From Silene conica (Eukaryota; Streptophyta; Magnoliopsida; Caryophyllales; Caryophyllaceae): 64,000 nucleotides of DNA. Position numbers and translations under genes: made by a program. The notes under the pieces are model-generated. The model was not told where the DNA came from, did no database searches, and saw only the letters and a program-made list of their open reading frames with translations. Below, in pieces: positions 1-9,856 of this stretch. Each line of letters opens with the position of its first letter. Position 1 is the stretch's first letter. Location: assembly GCA_029255685.2 (NCBI GenBank), contig CM055318.2, positions 10,297,001 through 10,361,000 of the forward strand. The letters are read 5' to 3'.

Positions 1-3000
1 AACCATTTCCAAATCAACAATTCCAAAATCCTTCAAAAAATTCACCACCATTTCAAAATCCCCAAAATCAACAAAGTCAACCCTCACATCCACAACAATT
101 GAGTGAGATAGGAGCTATGTTGGCCCAAGTGGCCGAGACTCAAAGGAACATGGTCCTTCACATTCAAAAGACCGATCAAGCAAGAGATGCTTCAATCAAA
201 ATGCTTGAGACACAAATTGCTCAACTTGCTACATCCAACCCTCAAAGACAACAAGGTCAATTGCCATCACAAGGAGCACAACCTCACGAGCAAGCTAACG
301 CTGTCGCTTTAAGGAGTGGTACTACTTATGAGGGACCCCAAATGCCCACTGAAGAAAGTGATCAAATGGGTAAGAAAGATGATGTTGGGAACAAAGCTAC
401 TAGCTCAAAAGAAGTTGAGAAGGAGCCCAACCAAATCAATGAGCCTGTGTTGGTAGAGATTGAGGAGGAGCCCCCAAAGGTTAAAGATAAAGCTAAGGAG
501 CCGGAAAAGATTCAAGTGCCTTTTCCCCATAGGTTGGCAAAAGCTCACAAGGAAACTCAATTTGGTAAATTCATGGAGGTAGTGAAAAACTTGCAGGTAA
601 CAATCCCTTTTACCGAGTTAATCACCCAAGTCCCCTCATACACCAAATTCATGAAAGACATCTTAACTAGGAAAAGGACAATAGATAGCATTAAAACCTT
701 GGCCTTCACCGCTGAGTGTAATGCCCTTTTGCAAAATTTGTCCCCACCTAAGTTAAAAGATCCAGGAAGTTTTTCAATCCCATGCACCATTGGTACCTAT
801 ACTATCGACAAAGCTCTTTGTGATTTAGGTGCTAGTGTTAGTGTCATGCCATATTCCATTTGTGAGAAATTAAACATGGGAGAGTTAAAGTGTACTAGTG
901 TCACATTGCAAATGGCGGACCGTTCTGTAAAACACCCTCTAGGTGTTTTGGAGGATGTTCCCGTCAAAGTCGGCAAATTTTTCATTCCAGTTGACTTTAT
1001 TGTTCTTGACATCGCTGAAGATTCGCAAATCCCAATTATTTTGGGAAGACCATTTTTACATACCGCAGGTGCGGTCATCGATGTTAAAAACGGTAAATTG
1101 ACTTTGGAAGTTGGTGATGACAAAGTAACTTACAATTTGAACAATGTTGTGAAAAGTCCAATGTTAGAAGAACCATGTTATTCCATAGAGGTCTCAGATT
1201 TAATTGATATTATTGTGGAAGATTCATTGCCCCGATCTTTGAGCAAAGATCCGTTGGAGGCTCTTTTGTTGCTAGAATCTTTTGCAGGTGATGAGATAGA
1301 TGCTTTGGAGTTGGAGCTTGATGGAGAGGAGCTAGCCCTGGAGGAAAACTCTAATTTCATAGGTTTGGTTGCTACTTCTACTACGGTCGAGGTACAAAAA
1401 CCCGAACTAAAACCCCTCCCACTGAATTTAAAGTATGCTTTTCTAGATGAATCAGAAATGTGCCCAATCATTGTAAGTACCCATCTAGATGAAAGTCAAG
1501 TGTCTAGGTTGTTAGATGTGTTGAGAACCCATAAGAAGGCTATTGGCTATTCACTCGATGATTTGAAGGGAATAAGCCCCGATTTTTGTATGCATAGGAT
1601 TCACTTAGAAAAAGATCATAAGCCATGTGTACAAGGTCAACGTCGCTTAAACCCAAACATGCAAGAAGTTGTCAAAAAAGAGGTCATGAAACTCTTGGAT
1701 GCGGGAATTATCTATGCAATTTCCGACTCCAAATGGGTTAGTCCGGTCCAAGTGGTCCCAAAGAAAGGAGGGACCACGGTAGTCAAAAATGATAAAGATG
1801 AACTCATCCCCACTCGCGTTGTGACGGGATGGCGCATGTGTATTGACTATAGGAGATTGAATTTGGCTACTAAGAAAGACCACTATCCCTTACCGTTCAT
1901 TGACCAAATGTTGGAGAGGTTGGCATGTCATAAGTACTTTTGCTACTTAGATGGTTACTCGGGATTCTTCCAAATACCCATCCATCCCGATGACCAAGAA
2001 AAGACCACTTTCACTTGTCCTTATGGTACCTTTGCTTACCGTAGGATGCCTTTCGGTCTATGTAATGCCCCTGCAACCTTCCAACGTTGCATGACTAGTA
2101 TTTTTTCAGATTTCATTGAGTCCATCATGGAAGTTTTCATGGATGATTTTAGTGTCTATGGCACTACATTTGATGCTTGCTTGGCCAATTTGACTAAGGT
2201 TTTGAAAGATGTGAAGAAGTGGACTTAGTTTTGAATTGGGAAAAGTGCCACTTCATGGTAAATGAAGGAGTGGTACTCGGTCATCTTGTTTCAGAAAGAG
2301 GTATAGAGGTGGACCGTGCCAAGGTCCAAGTGATCGAGCAACTTCCCCCTCCCATAAATGTCAAAGGTATAAGAAGTTTTCTGGGACATGCGGGATTTTA
2401 CCGCCGTTTTATAAAAGATTTCTCCAAAATTGCAAAGCCTCTTACCGAGCTCCTTTTGAAGGATGCTCCATTTGTTTTTACTGATGCTTGTCTTGAGGCT
2501 TTTAACAGGATTAAGGAAGCTTTAATTTCAGCACCCATCATCCAATCACCGGATTGGAATTTGCCATTTGAAGTAATGTGCGATGCTAGTGACTATGCGG
2601 TGGGTGCCGTTCTTGGGCAAAGGAAAGATAAGGTGCTTCATGCCATTTACTATGCAAGTAAAACATTGGATGCAGCTCAAGTCAATTATGCCACTACCGA
2701 GAAGGAACTTCTTGCTATTGTCTATGCTTTAGACAAATTCCGTTCTTACTTGGTTGGCTCTAAGGTCATTGTCCATACCGATCACGCCGCCTTGAAACAT
2801 CTACTTTCAAAGAAGGAGGCAAAGCCGAGGCTCATTAGATGGATCTTGCTTTTGCAAGAATTTGACCTTGAGATTCGTGACAAGAAAGGAGCTGAAAATG
2901 TTGTGGCCGATCACCTCTCTCGTTTGAGGTTTGATGATGAAGGTATTCATATACCTATTGATGATTCTTTTGCCGATGACTCCTTGATGATGGTCGAGAA

Positions 3001-4303
3001 AAATACACCATGGTATGCCGATATTGCCAATTATCTTGTTAGTCGTGAGTTACCACCTAAACTTTCATATCAACAAAGAAAGAAGTTCATGTATGATGCC
3101 AAATTCTATCTTTGGGATGATCCTAATTTGTTCAAACATTGCTCCGATGGGTTATACCGGAGATGTATCCCACAATGGGATGTGAAAGGAGTGTTAGAAG
3201 GTTGCCATTCTTCTCCCTATGGTGGTCATCATGGACCATCTAAAACTGTTGCTAAGATTTTGCAATCCGGTTTCTATTGGCCTACTATGTTCCAAGATGC
3301 TAAGAATTTTGTGATGTCATGTGATGCTTGCCAAAGAACCGGTTCTATTTCAAGAAGGCATGAGATGCCTCAAAATGGAATTCTTGAAGTTGGAATTTTC
3401 GATGTGTGGGGCATCGACTACCAAGGCCCTTTTCCTTCATCAAAAGGTAATCGCTATATCTTGGTAGCCGTTGATTACGTTTCCAAATGGGTAGAAGCCA
3501 TTGCCACTCCCACTAATGATGCCCGTCATGTCATAAGATTATTTAAGAAGGTCATTTTCCCACGCTTTGGTGTACCTAGAGCGGTGATTAGTGATCGTGG
3601 AACTCACTTTGGTGAAAAACAACTTGATACATTGCTTGCTAAATATGGGGTTTTTCATAGAAGAGGTTTGGCTTACCATCCGCAAACGAGTGGCCAAGTC
3701 GAGGTCTCAAACCGTGAAATCAAATCCATTCTTGAAAAAGTTGTTGCAAAATCAAGGAAAGATTGGAGTACAAAGCTCGATGACACATTGTGGGCATATA
3801 GGACCGCTTTTAAGACACCTATTGGTACTTCACCATATAGGTTGGTCTATGGAAAAGCTTGTCATTTGCCGATTGAGATGGAGCAAAAAGCTTTTTGGGC
3901 TATCAAAGAGCTCAATTTTGATGCTACTCTTTGTGGAGAGAAGAGATTATTACAACTCAATGAACTCGATGAATTTCGGCTTCAAGCTTATGAAAGTTCC
4001 AATCTTTACAAGGAAAAGACAAAACGGTGGCATGATAAGAAGATTCTCAAGAAAGATTTTGAGATTGGTGATAAGGTACTATTGTTCAATTCTCGTTTGA
4101 AGATTTTTCCGGGAAAATTGAGATCAAGATGGTCCGGTCCATATACCGTCATTAATGTGAACAAGCTTGGTTTCGTCGAAGTGATGACTACGAACGGCGA
4201 AAGATTCAAAGTGAATGGCCATCGGTTGAAAGTTTATCGTGAGAATGCTGTTATCGGAGTAGTGGAGGAAGTTTTCTTGGAACTTCCGTCCGTTCAAGCT
4301 TAA
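1..4303 (+). pseudogene. gag-pol of unit A, partial, one frameshift
   Basis: The frame is open from base 3, so this is the continuation of a gag that starts outside the window. It encodes the Pro/Gln/Asn-rich gag tail, an aspartic protease with DLGAS near 820-840, RT with the FMDD motif near 2140, RNase H (CDASD near 2580), and an integrase with [13 protein letters not shown] and QVEVSNRE. The ORF breaks in the RT-RNase H region at an A run (2205-2207, three As where B has four), ending at 2228; the remaining 694 codons continue in another frame from about 2219. A 15-bp in-frame deletion near 1290 lies between direct repeats of GGTGATGA and looks like slippage. Without frameshifting, no RNase H or integrase is made. 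Confidence 0.93.
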
Positions 4304-5128
4304 TTCATCAAGGATTCGTGACGTCTAGCAAGACTTAAAATTGCGCTTCTCGGGAGGCAACCCGTGTTTTACTCTTTTAATTCCCTTTTTGAATAATGTT
4401 TCGGTTTAGGTAGTATAGGAATAAGTAGATTTGTGGTATGTTGAATTGAATTTGCAGGTACCATACGAGGCAAGAAAGAAAATGAAAGTTGAAGAAGAAA
4501 AAAAAGAAGGCTAGAAAGAAAAGAGAGGACAGATCAGTCCCACCCCGGTGGACCGGGGCAAGCCACCCCGACCGGGGTCAAAACAACATCATTCGGCAAT
4601 TGCTGTGAAAAATTGAAATTCGAAAAAGAAGAAAAATGAAGAAACCCACCCCGGTACACCGGGGCGAGCCACCCCGACCGGGGAGGAGCAACTGTGCTCG
4701 GTTTTTGTCTAAAACAAAGGCTGCTCGTGTTTCAATTTCTATTCATTCATTCTTATTTCTCCTTCCTTTTCCTCTCAAGGTAACCCTTTTCTTTCAATTT
4801 ACTACTAAATCTCATCCTAGCAACCATTCTTCAAGGATTTTTACTTCCATTTCCACTCTCAAGTAAGTTGTTTTGCATATTCTACTCTATTTTATCCTTC
4901 ATTTGCTTAGAAATTGAATTTTTCACTAACCCTAACTTCAAATTGGGGAAAATTGATTTTGCTCTTTTTGGGTAAGGAATTCAATTTCTAGTTTGAATTA
5001 ATGCTTTGTAGAGTTAGTATATGTCATTGCTAGTGTTAATTCCCCTTACTTGAGTGCCATTTACATTGTTTTAGCAAATTTGTGAGTTTCTTCTTTGTGG
5101 TTGGTATTTTTCTGAAATTTTCAGATTT
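4304..5128 (+). other. pol to ORF2 spacer of unit A: GC hairpins and candidate intron
   Basis: Holds two copies (about 4541-4577 and 4646-4682) of a GC-rich module of the form CCACCCCGGTNNACCGGGGC followed by CCACCCCGACCGGG, each able to fold on itself. There are two candidate 5' splice sites, AAG|GTAACC at 4780 and CAA|GTAAGT at 4863, and a good 3' splice site TTTTCAG ending at 5124, four bases before the ORF2 ATG. Another possible acceptor, TTTGCAG, ends at 4457. This suggests ORF2 is expressed from a spliced RNA, as proposed for post-pol genes of Athila-like elements. Confidence 0.6.
4636..4866 (+). CDS. 76-codon upstream ORF before ORF2 (unit A)
   Basis: Opens inside the second GC module and encodes a basic N-terminus, then a hydrophobic stretch of about 17 residues rich in Phe and Leu (roughly residues 38-54), then a Ser/Thr-rich tail. 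Its stop codon overlaps the candidate 5' splice site at 4863. Using that site with the acceptor at 5124 removes the stop and leaves this ORF in phase with ORF2, so it could be an alternative first coding exon that adds a hydrophobic segment. Using the donor at 4780 would not keep phase. It is conserved in all four units, though they are too similar for that to prove selection. No family recognised. Confidence 0.4.
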   Translation: MKKPTPVHRGEPPRPGRSNCARFLSKTKAARVSISIHSFLFLLPFPLKVTLFFQFTTKSHPSNHSSRIFTSISTLK

Positions 5129-6682
5129 ATGGCTCCCTTGAAGAACTTATTCCGTCGTAGTAAGAGGGCTAGAGCGGAACCCGGTCCTAGCAACCCAATT
5201 GAGGTGGAGGAAGAAGAAGAAGTAGAGGAGGTACCAAGGTCACCACCGTCGGTATGGCAAGATGAAGACTATCCTACCGTTGTGTTTGTTTCTGAAAAAC
5301 AATTCAACAATTGGAATGCCTTAAAAGCCAAAGGTTTGAGACCAACTCGTTTTGTTAATTTTGATTCTTTGAGGCGAATAGGATTAGATAAGCATGTCAA
5401 AGCCTTGTTCAAAGGGGTAAATATGGGTTATGCCTTAACTATGAACTATCGAACTTACCCACAACTCACACTTGAGTTTCTAAGCTCCTTCGAATTTCAT
5501 AAATCTAGGAGGCAAGAACATATCCATTCGGTGAGTTTTAGGCTGTTCAATAGAGACTATAATAAAACCCTTAACCAATTCGCTTCGATCTTTGGCTTAC
5601 CGGCGGAGGGGATTCCTATTGACCCTCCCGAACATTATAACCCAGTCGTGACTTGGAATGCCATTTCTCATTTCCCTTACCCCGGTAATTGGAACCATCT
5701 TCCCCATGCCTTGCTCCATAGACCAGACTTTCGTATTTGGCAACGGTCTATGGGGTGGACTTTCTTCGGGAGACTTGAACCTCACTCAGTGAGGTTGATA
5801 GAGGTTCAGATTCTTGGGTCTTTCTTGAATGGTGAAGGACATAACAAATGGCAAATCAACATCCCTTACCATTTTGCCAATCACTTGTCCAAACAAGTGA
5901 GTGACCGTTCTAAATGTGTGGTCCTAGGTGGGTTAATAACCCGCATAGCCCACAATCTCTGTCGGTTCAACCAAGAGACCACCGACCTTCAACCTTTATT
6001 ACCCGGACCTAGGGATGTGGGAAATGGTTTGGATTATGATTATTTTGTTTCACTTGACTGGTTTAGGAGTGCCCCACCTCAAATGGTTTGGAAAATAGGC
6101 AAGTATGATTCTCTTCGTTTACCCGATGATTTGCCTTTAATTCCTGTGCTAACACAAGGGGAACCTGCTGGGGGAGGACCATTTGTTCGTAAAAGTTTTC
6201 ATTTGCCTATTGGAGGCCTGTCACCCACTACCCCGACTATGACTTATGCTAGTATTTATACTCGTCGGGGGAATCCGGGTAATTCTTCACGTCAGGAGGA
6301 GGTAGGACAATCCTCTCATCAACATGAATCTTTTCAACCTCCCCGCCACTCTAGTGCGGATCTTTATAGTATGATGAGAGGATTGCAGGTTAGTGTGGAC
6401 ACAATGCGGGACGATCAAAGACTTGCTTTGAACCCCATTTATACTCATTTTGCCCGTCAAGGGGTCATCCAGCAAGAAGGACCTCACCCGTCCTTCTTCA
6501 CTTGGCCCGAGGGTGGAGGTTATGCAGGTTATCCCGCACCTCAAGTTCCTCCTCACGTTGCTCCTCATGTTGCCCCTTATTCCGACCCTCAATTTGCTAG
6601 CGGAAGTGGAAGTGGAGAAAGAGAAGTTGATGATCCACCTCGCAATGTCAACTTCACCGATTTCTTTGATGGTCCTGTCTGA
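5129..6682 (+). CDS. Post-pol ORF2 of unit A, Athila ORF1-family-like protein (517 aa)
   Basis: Intact ORF in the position where Athila-lineage elements carry an extra gene. Seen: a basic start (RRSKRAR, residues 9-15, a possible nuclear signal), an acidic Glu-rich run (25-34), a conserved-looking globular core about 50-340 including YPQLTLEFLSSFEF and a pattern ending in a FGLP turn, then a low-complexity Ser/Gly/Pro/His tail with a repeated PPHVAPHVAP. The core resembles the plant 'retrotransposon ORF1 (ATHILA)' family and, more loosely, plant mobile domain proteins; this is by motif memory and was not searched. No signal peptide or membrane segment is visible within these 517 residues, so a plain envelope label is not supported. 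Private residues: Gly at 235; Gly at 69 is shared with C. The function is unknown. Confidence 0.8.
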   Translation: MAPLKNLFRRSKRARAEPGPSNPIEVEEEEEVEEVPRSPPSVWQDEDYPTVVFVSEKQFNNWNALKAKGLRPTRFVNFDSLRRIGLDKHVKALFKGVNMGYALTMNYRTYPQLTLEFLSSFEFHKSRRQEHIHSVSFRLFNRDYNKTLNQFASIFGLPAEGIPIDPPEHYNPVVTWNAISHFPYPGNWNHLPHALLHRPDFRIWQRSMGWTFFGRLEPHSVRLIEVQILGSFLNGEGHNKWQINIPYHFANHLSKQVSDRSKCVVLGGLITRIAHNLCRFNQETTDLQPLLPGPRDVGNGLDYDYFVSLDWFRSAPPQMVWKIGKYDSLRLPDDLPLIPVLTQGEPAGGGPFVRKSFHLPIGGLSPTTPTMTYASIYTRRGNPGNSSRQEEVGQSSHQHESFQPPRHSSADLYSMMRGLQVSVDTMRDDQRLALNPIYTHFARQGVIQQEGPHPSFFTWPEGGGYAGYPAPQVPPHVAPHVAPYSDPQFASGSGSGEREVDDPPRNVNFTDFFDGPV

Positions 6683-8219
6683 ATGGTTGTTGCCCCCCTT
6701 GTACATACTACCTTGGGGGAAGCTAGTCAGTTTAGTAAGTTTCCTTTTACTTTTATTTGTAGTTTCCCTTTCCCCATTAAACTTGTTGTTTGGTTGTCTC
6801 TTTGGTACACATTGAGGACAATGTGAAGTTTAGCTTGGGGGAGGGATCGCTTTGCTTTTTCTTTTTATAGGTTAGTATAAGTTTAATGATGGCAAGTTTC
6901 ATGATGATGTGAACGAATCACCTACTGTTTTCCTCTTGCATTTCCCAATTTGCATGCTCTTTGGAATTTTTTGTGAGTCTTCTATGACGGAATTTTGGCT
7001 TACATGGGGATGTCTTGACATAGTAGGTAGAGAATGGATTTTTGATGTTCTTGGCTTGATCTTTTGGCATTGGCAAACCTACAAAATAGATTGAAAGTTT
7101 TAGAGCCTCCTAAGACCGTTACATCCTTTTTCGGTCTCATCTAGGTGTGTGAGTAGGTCTCCTCATGGTTTTGTGTTACACCAAAAGGCATAAATATGGT
7201 TTTTGTTCCACTTCATAAGCATTGCATTCATCTTGAGAGTATTTGTAAGCCTTTCACATGATTCTTTTTGCCCATTTCTGCTCCTTTACACATGTTTTTA
7301 TTGATTTTCTAAGCTACATTCAAAATTTGCCTACCTTGTCAAGTTAGTAGCTTATTCATTGGTGTTTGGGTGCTCAATTGGGATATGATTTAAATGTTGC
7401 CTTTTATCATTGTGATTGGCATTGAAAAATTGATGGTCAAAAAGTCGAGAAAAGAAAAAATATATAAGGACCATCCATGAAAAAAAAAAAAAAAAAAAAA
7501 AAAAAAAACAAGAAGAAAGATGAAAACAAAAGAAAAAGAAAGAAAAGAAGCATGAATTGAAAAGAAAAGGAAGAAGAGAAAAGTTTCCATGACATTCATC
7601 ATAAAAATATTTGTTGGGAAATTCTCATATGCTTTGTCTTGATAAAAGAAGTCATTTTGCTAGTTTTGACTTCAACATCTTGGTGATGAGTTGGGTTTGA
7701 TTTTGGATTGAGCATCCTTGCATTAATGGTTAGTTGCTAGCTTGAATTAGCTCCAATTACCATAACTCACATGTTCCCTTTCTTACCCATCACATATTGC
7801 TTCCTTCTTATGGCTTCTTTTGAATGCTTGCATTTTTATTGCATTGACTAGTGGATTGGAATGCTTACCATATTAGATTGCCGGCACAACTTCATGAGTC
7901 GAGGTTTGGAGAGTGTTTTCACATACAAACCTCCTTGACATTTATTTGTGTGCTTGAGTGTACCGTGAGAGTCCTTTGTCAAAATGATCATGCAAAAGCC
8001 AAAGAGTCTAGATGAAATTCTATACGCTACGCCGTCATGTAAATCTCAACCATGTATTGCATCTCTCCTATGCCTATGTTGTGTTCGGGATTTCGTCTCA
8101 CAATTATTTCATTAGCTAAAATTGGGATTTGTAATTGATGGGATTATGGAGATTCATTTGCTTGTCTTGGTTTATTTGAGCTTGCTTGAGGACAAGCAAG
8201 GGTTTAGCTTGGGGGAATT
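6683..8219 (+). other. 3' untranslated region of unit A with duplicated polypurine block
   Basis: No coding potential seen. A block of the form TTGAGGACA-N-AGCTTGGGGGA occurs twice: just after ORF2 (6812-6845) and immediately before LTR1 (8186-8219). The second, with core GGGGGAA at 8211-8217, is the expected polypurine tract priming plus-strand DNA. Between them lies a run of 29 As (7480-7508) embedded in a purine-rich GAAA stretch. Confidence 0.75.
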
Positions 8220-9723
8220 TGATATGCTCTATTTTTATATACTTTTCGTCCCCATTTTAGCTCATGTTTTATCATCGTTTACATTATTCTTCAATGTTTA
8301 TTGAGCTAATTCCGTGTTCTAGGTAATTTGTATGTGGTTTAGCGGTTTTTGTAGGAATTTCGGATTTCTCTTGCATTTTGACACTTACCGAGCATCGGAG
8401 CTAACCAAAGTCGAGACGAGCATTCTTCGGGTAGTAGAAGTGACGGAAAATGGATGAAAGTCAAAGAAAGTCAACAAAGAAGTCAACCCTTGAAGAGCTT
8501 AATGTGCAAAGCATGACAACTCAAGCATTACATCACTCTTGCAACGTCACCCACGTTCCCAAATGTAAACAATTGAGCAAATACGGAGTATGTGGACATT
8601 GTTCTCACCCCGGTCGGGGTGGGCTGCCCCGGTATACCGGGGTGGCTGCGATCTCGCGTTTTTCTTCGTCCAGATTCAAGGAATGCTTACGTCATGTTCT
8701 TGCCCCGGTCCGGGGTGGCTGCAATCTATCCGTCTCCTCATCACTATAAATACCCCATGCTTTCATTCATTTGCAAATCATCAAATTAGCATAAAACCTT
8801 CAAATTTTAGGAACTTGTAGCTACATTAAGTTTGTAAGAAAATATTCTATAAGTCTTTCTTTATTTTCTTTATAAAATAGTTCTTTGTTTATTCAAGCAT
8901 TTTCGGAAGCTATTCGCATTTCGTCTTCCGAGTTCTTATTCCGTTGATTCCCGGTATTATCTTTCTTTACGGTTTTATTTCATTATCGTCATTATGTTTA
9001 TCTTAGTTAATAGAATAGATAATCTAGTTCATAAAATCATGTGTGAGTAGTTTTTATATCTAGGGGGAAACCATGCTAGATTAGTTGTTAGGTCATGTTA
9101 AATTATTGATTTTGCATTGTCGGATGGTTGGTTATATACATGCTTGTTTCATTTGATTAATATATGATTTTGACCATGATTATTGATAAATCATTATTCT
9201 CATCCTAAGACCGAAAGCCGGGATAGAACTTGATCATTCGATAATTGTAGTCATGGTCATAATCGTTAATTGTGTTATTCTTATCCTAAGATCGAAAGTC
9301 GGGATAGAATTAGGCATGGCATGTTATAGTATTTTGTTCCAATATACGCGAGAGCTAATTGGTAATCAATCTACGGTTAAACTCTAGGCCGAAAGGAAAT
9401 TGTTATAAACCTAATCAACTATTGACAATGTATTTCTTTAATTTGACATGACTAAGCTCCTATTTGCATGAGTAACCCCAATCCCCTAGATTCTTCCCTA
9501 TAATCGTTTACATCTTCATTTTTATAACTTCTGTTTTAAGTAAATCTTCAATCAAAACAACAAACAACACGTGACCGACCTTGATAGAATTCTCTCCATA
9601 GCTAATTACAATTACATCACCGTCTCCCTGTGGTTCGACCCCTTCTTCCCTATCTACATTAATTTGTATGTTAGTCAAGTCTAGGGACTTTTATCTTTGG
9701 CAGGTGTGCGACTAGCCTGGCCA
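8220..9723 (+). repeat. LTR1 (1504 bp), 3' LTR of A and 5' LTR of B
   Basis: Starts TGATATGCTC directly after the polypurine tract and ends GCCTGGCCA six bases before the PBS begins, giving TG...CA ends. It contains a GC-palindrome cluster (8606-8646 and 8701-8720) and a TATA box at 8745-8752, so U3 should run to about 8775. U5 holds a 28-bp direct repeat (9201-9228 and 9283-9310, built on CCTAAGA-CGAAAG-CGGGATAGAA). The variant is TATAAG near 8850 with a 5-G run near 9063, as in LTR3. Confidence 0.93.
8606..8752 (+). promoter_or_regulatory. LTR1 core promoter: GC palindromes plus TATA box
   Basis: TATAAATA at 8745-8752 lies in U3. Just upstream are two GC-rich palindromic modules (8606-8646 and 8701-8720) built from CCCCGGT...ACCGGGG. 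A TATA box this close to a dense palindrome cluster is the best Pol II promoter candidate in the LTR; transcription would start near 8775. Confidence 0.7.
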
Positions 9724-9728
9724 AATTT

Positions 9729-9746
9729 TGGCGCCGTTGCCGGGGA
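9729..9746 (+). other. Primer binding site, tRNA-Asp type (unit B)
   Basis: TGGCGCCGTTGCCGGGGA begins five bases after the LTR end. It is complementary over 18 nt to the 3' end of plant tRNA-Asp, the usual primer of Athila-lineage elements. A short leader (9747-9856) follows before gag. Confidence 0.9.
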
Positions 9747-9856
9747 CGCACGGTTTTATTTTTGTGATTAGTAGAATTTTATCTTGTTTTCTTTTGTCTT
9801 AAGGAACACTTGTTCCTTGAGACCGTTACTTACAATCTCCTCTAGGTTGTTGTCTT

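Larger units (their letters stand above)
1..9723 (+). mobile_element. Athila-type unit A (left-truncated by the window)
   Basis: This unit begins inside the Pro/Gln-rich part of gag and runs through protease, RT, RNase H, integrase, post-pol ORF, untranslated region and LTR1. Its 5' LTR, PBS and gag N-terminus lie outside the window. It carries the A/C haplotype: a 15-bp deletion near 1290, a one-base loss near 2205, and a 29-A tract at 7480-7508. Confidence 0.93.

Noticed and set aside
557..1883. Open frames on the minus strand of the protease-RT region (77, 108, 97 and 78 codons), repeated in every unit
   Set aside because: They are antisense shadows of pol; they recur only because the units are copies, and no motif or start context supports them.
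3591..4100. 169-codon plus-strand frame inside integrase, repeated in all units
   Set aside because: Out-of-frame overlap with the conserved integrase; the sequence is low in motif content and explained by pol codon use.
5129..6682. Calling ORF2 a retroviral-type envelope gene
   Set aside because: The position fits, but the 517 residues show no signal peptide, membrane anchor or cleavage site. Only the candidate upstream exon is hydrophobic.
6287..6815. 139-codon minus and 121-codon plus frames over the end of ORF2
   Set aside because: Shadows of ORF2; the plus-strand one merely runs on into the untranslated region.
7390..7602. Phe-rich minus-strand frame
   Set aside because: Translation of the poly(A)/GAAA tract; its length tracks the homopolymer.
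8450..8820. Three overlapping frames of 65-99 codons in the LTR
   Set aside because: They lie across the GC palindromes, TATA box and expected start site, so they are promoter DNA and not coding.
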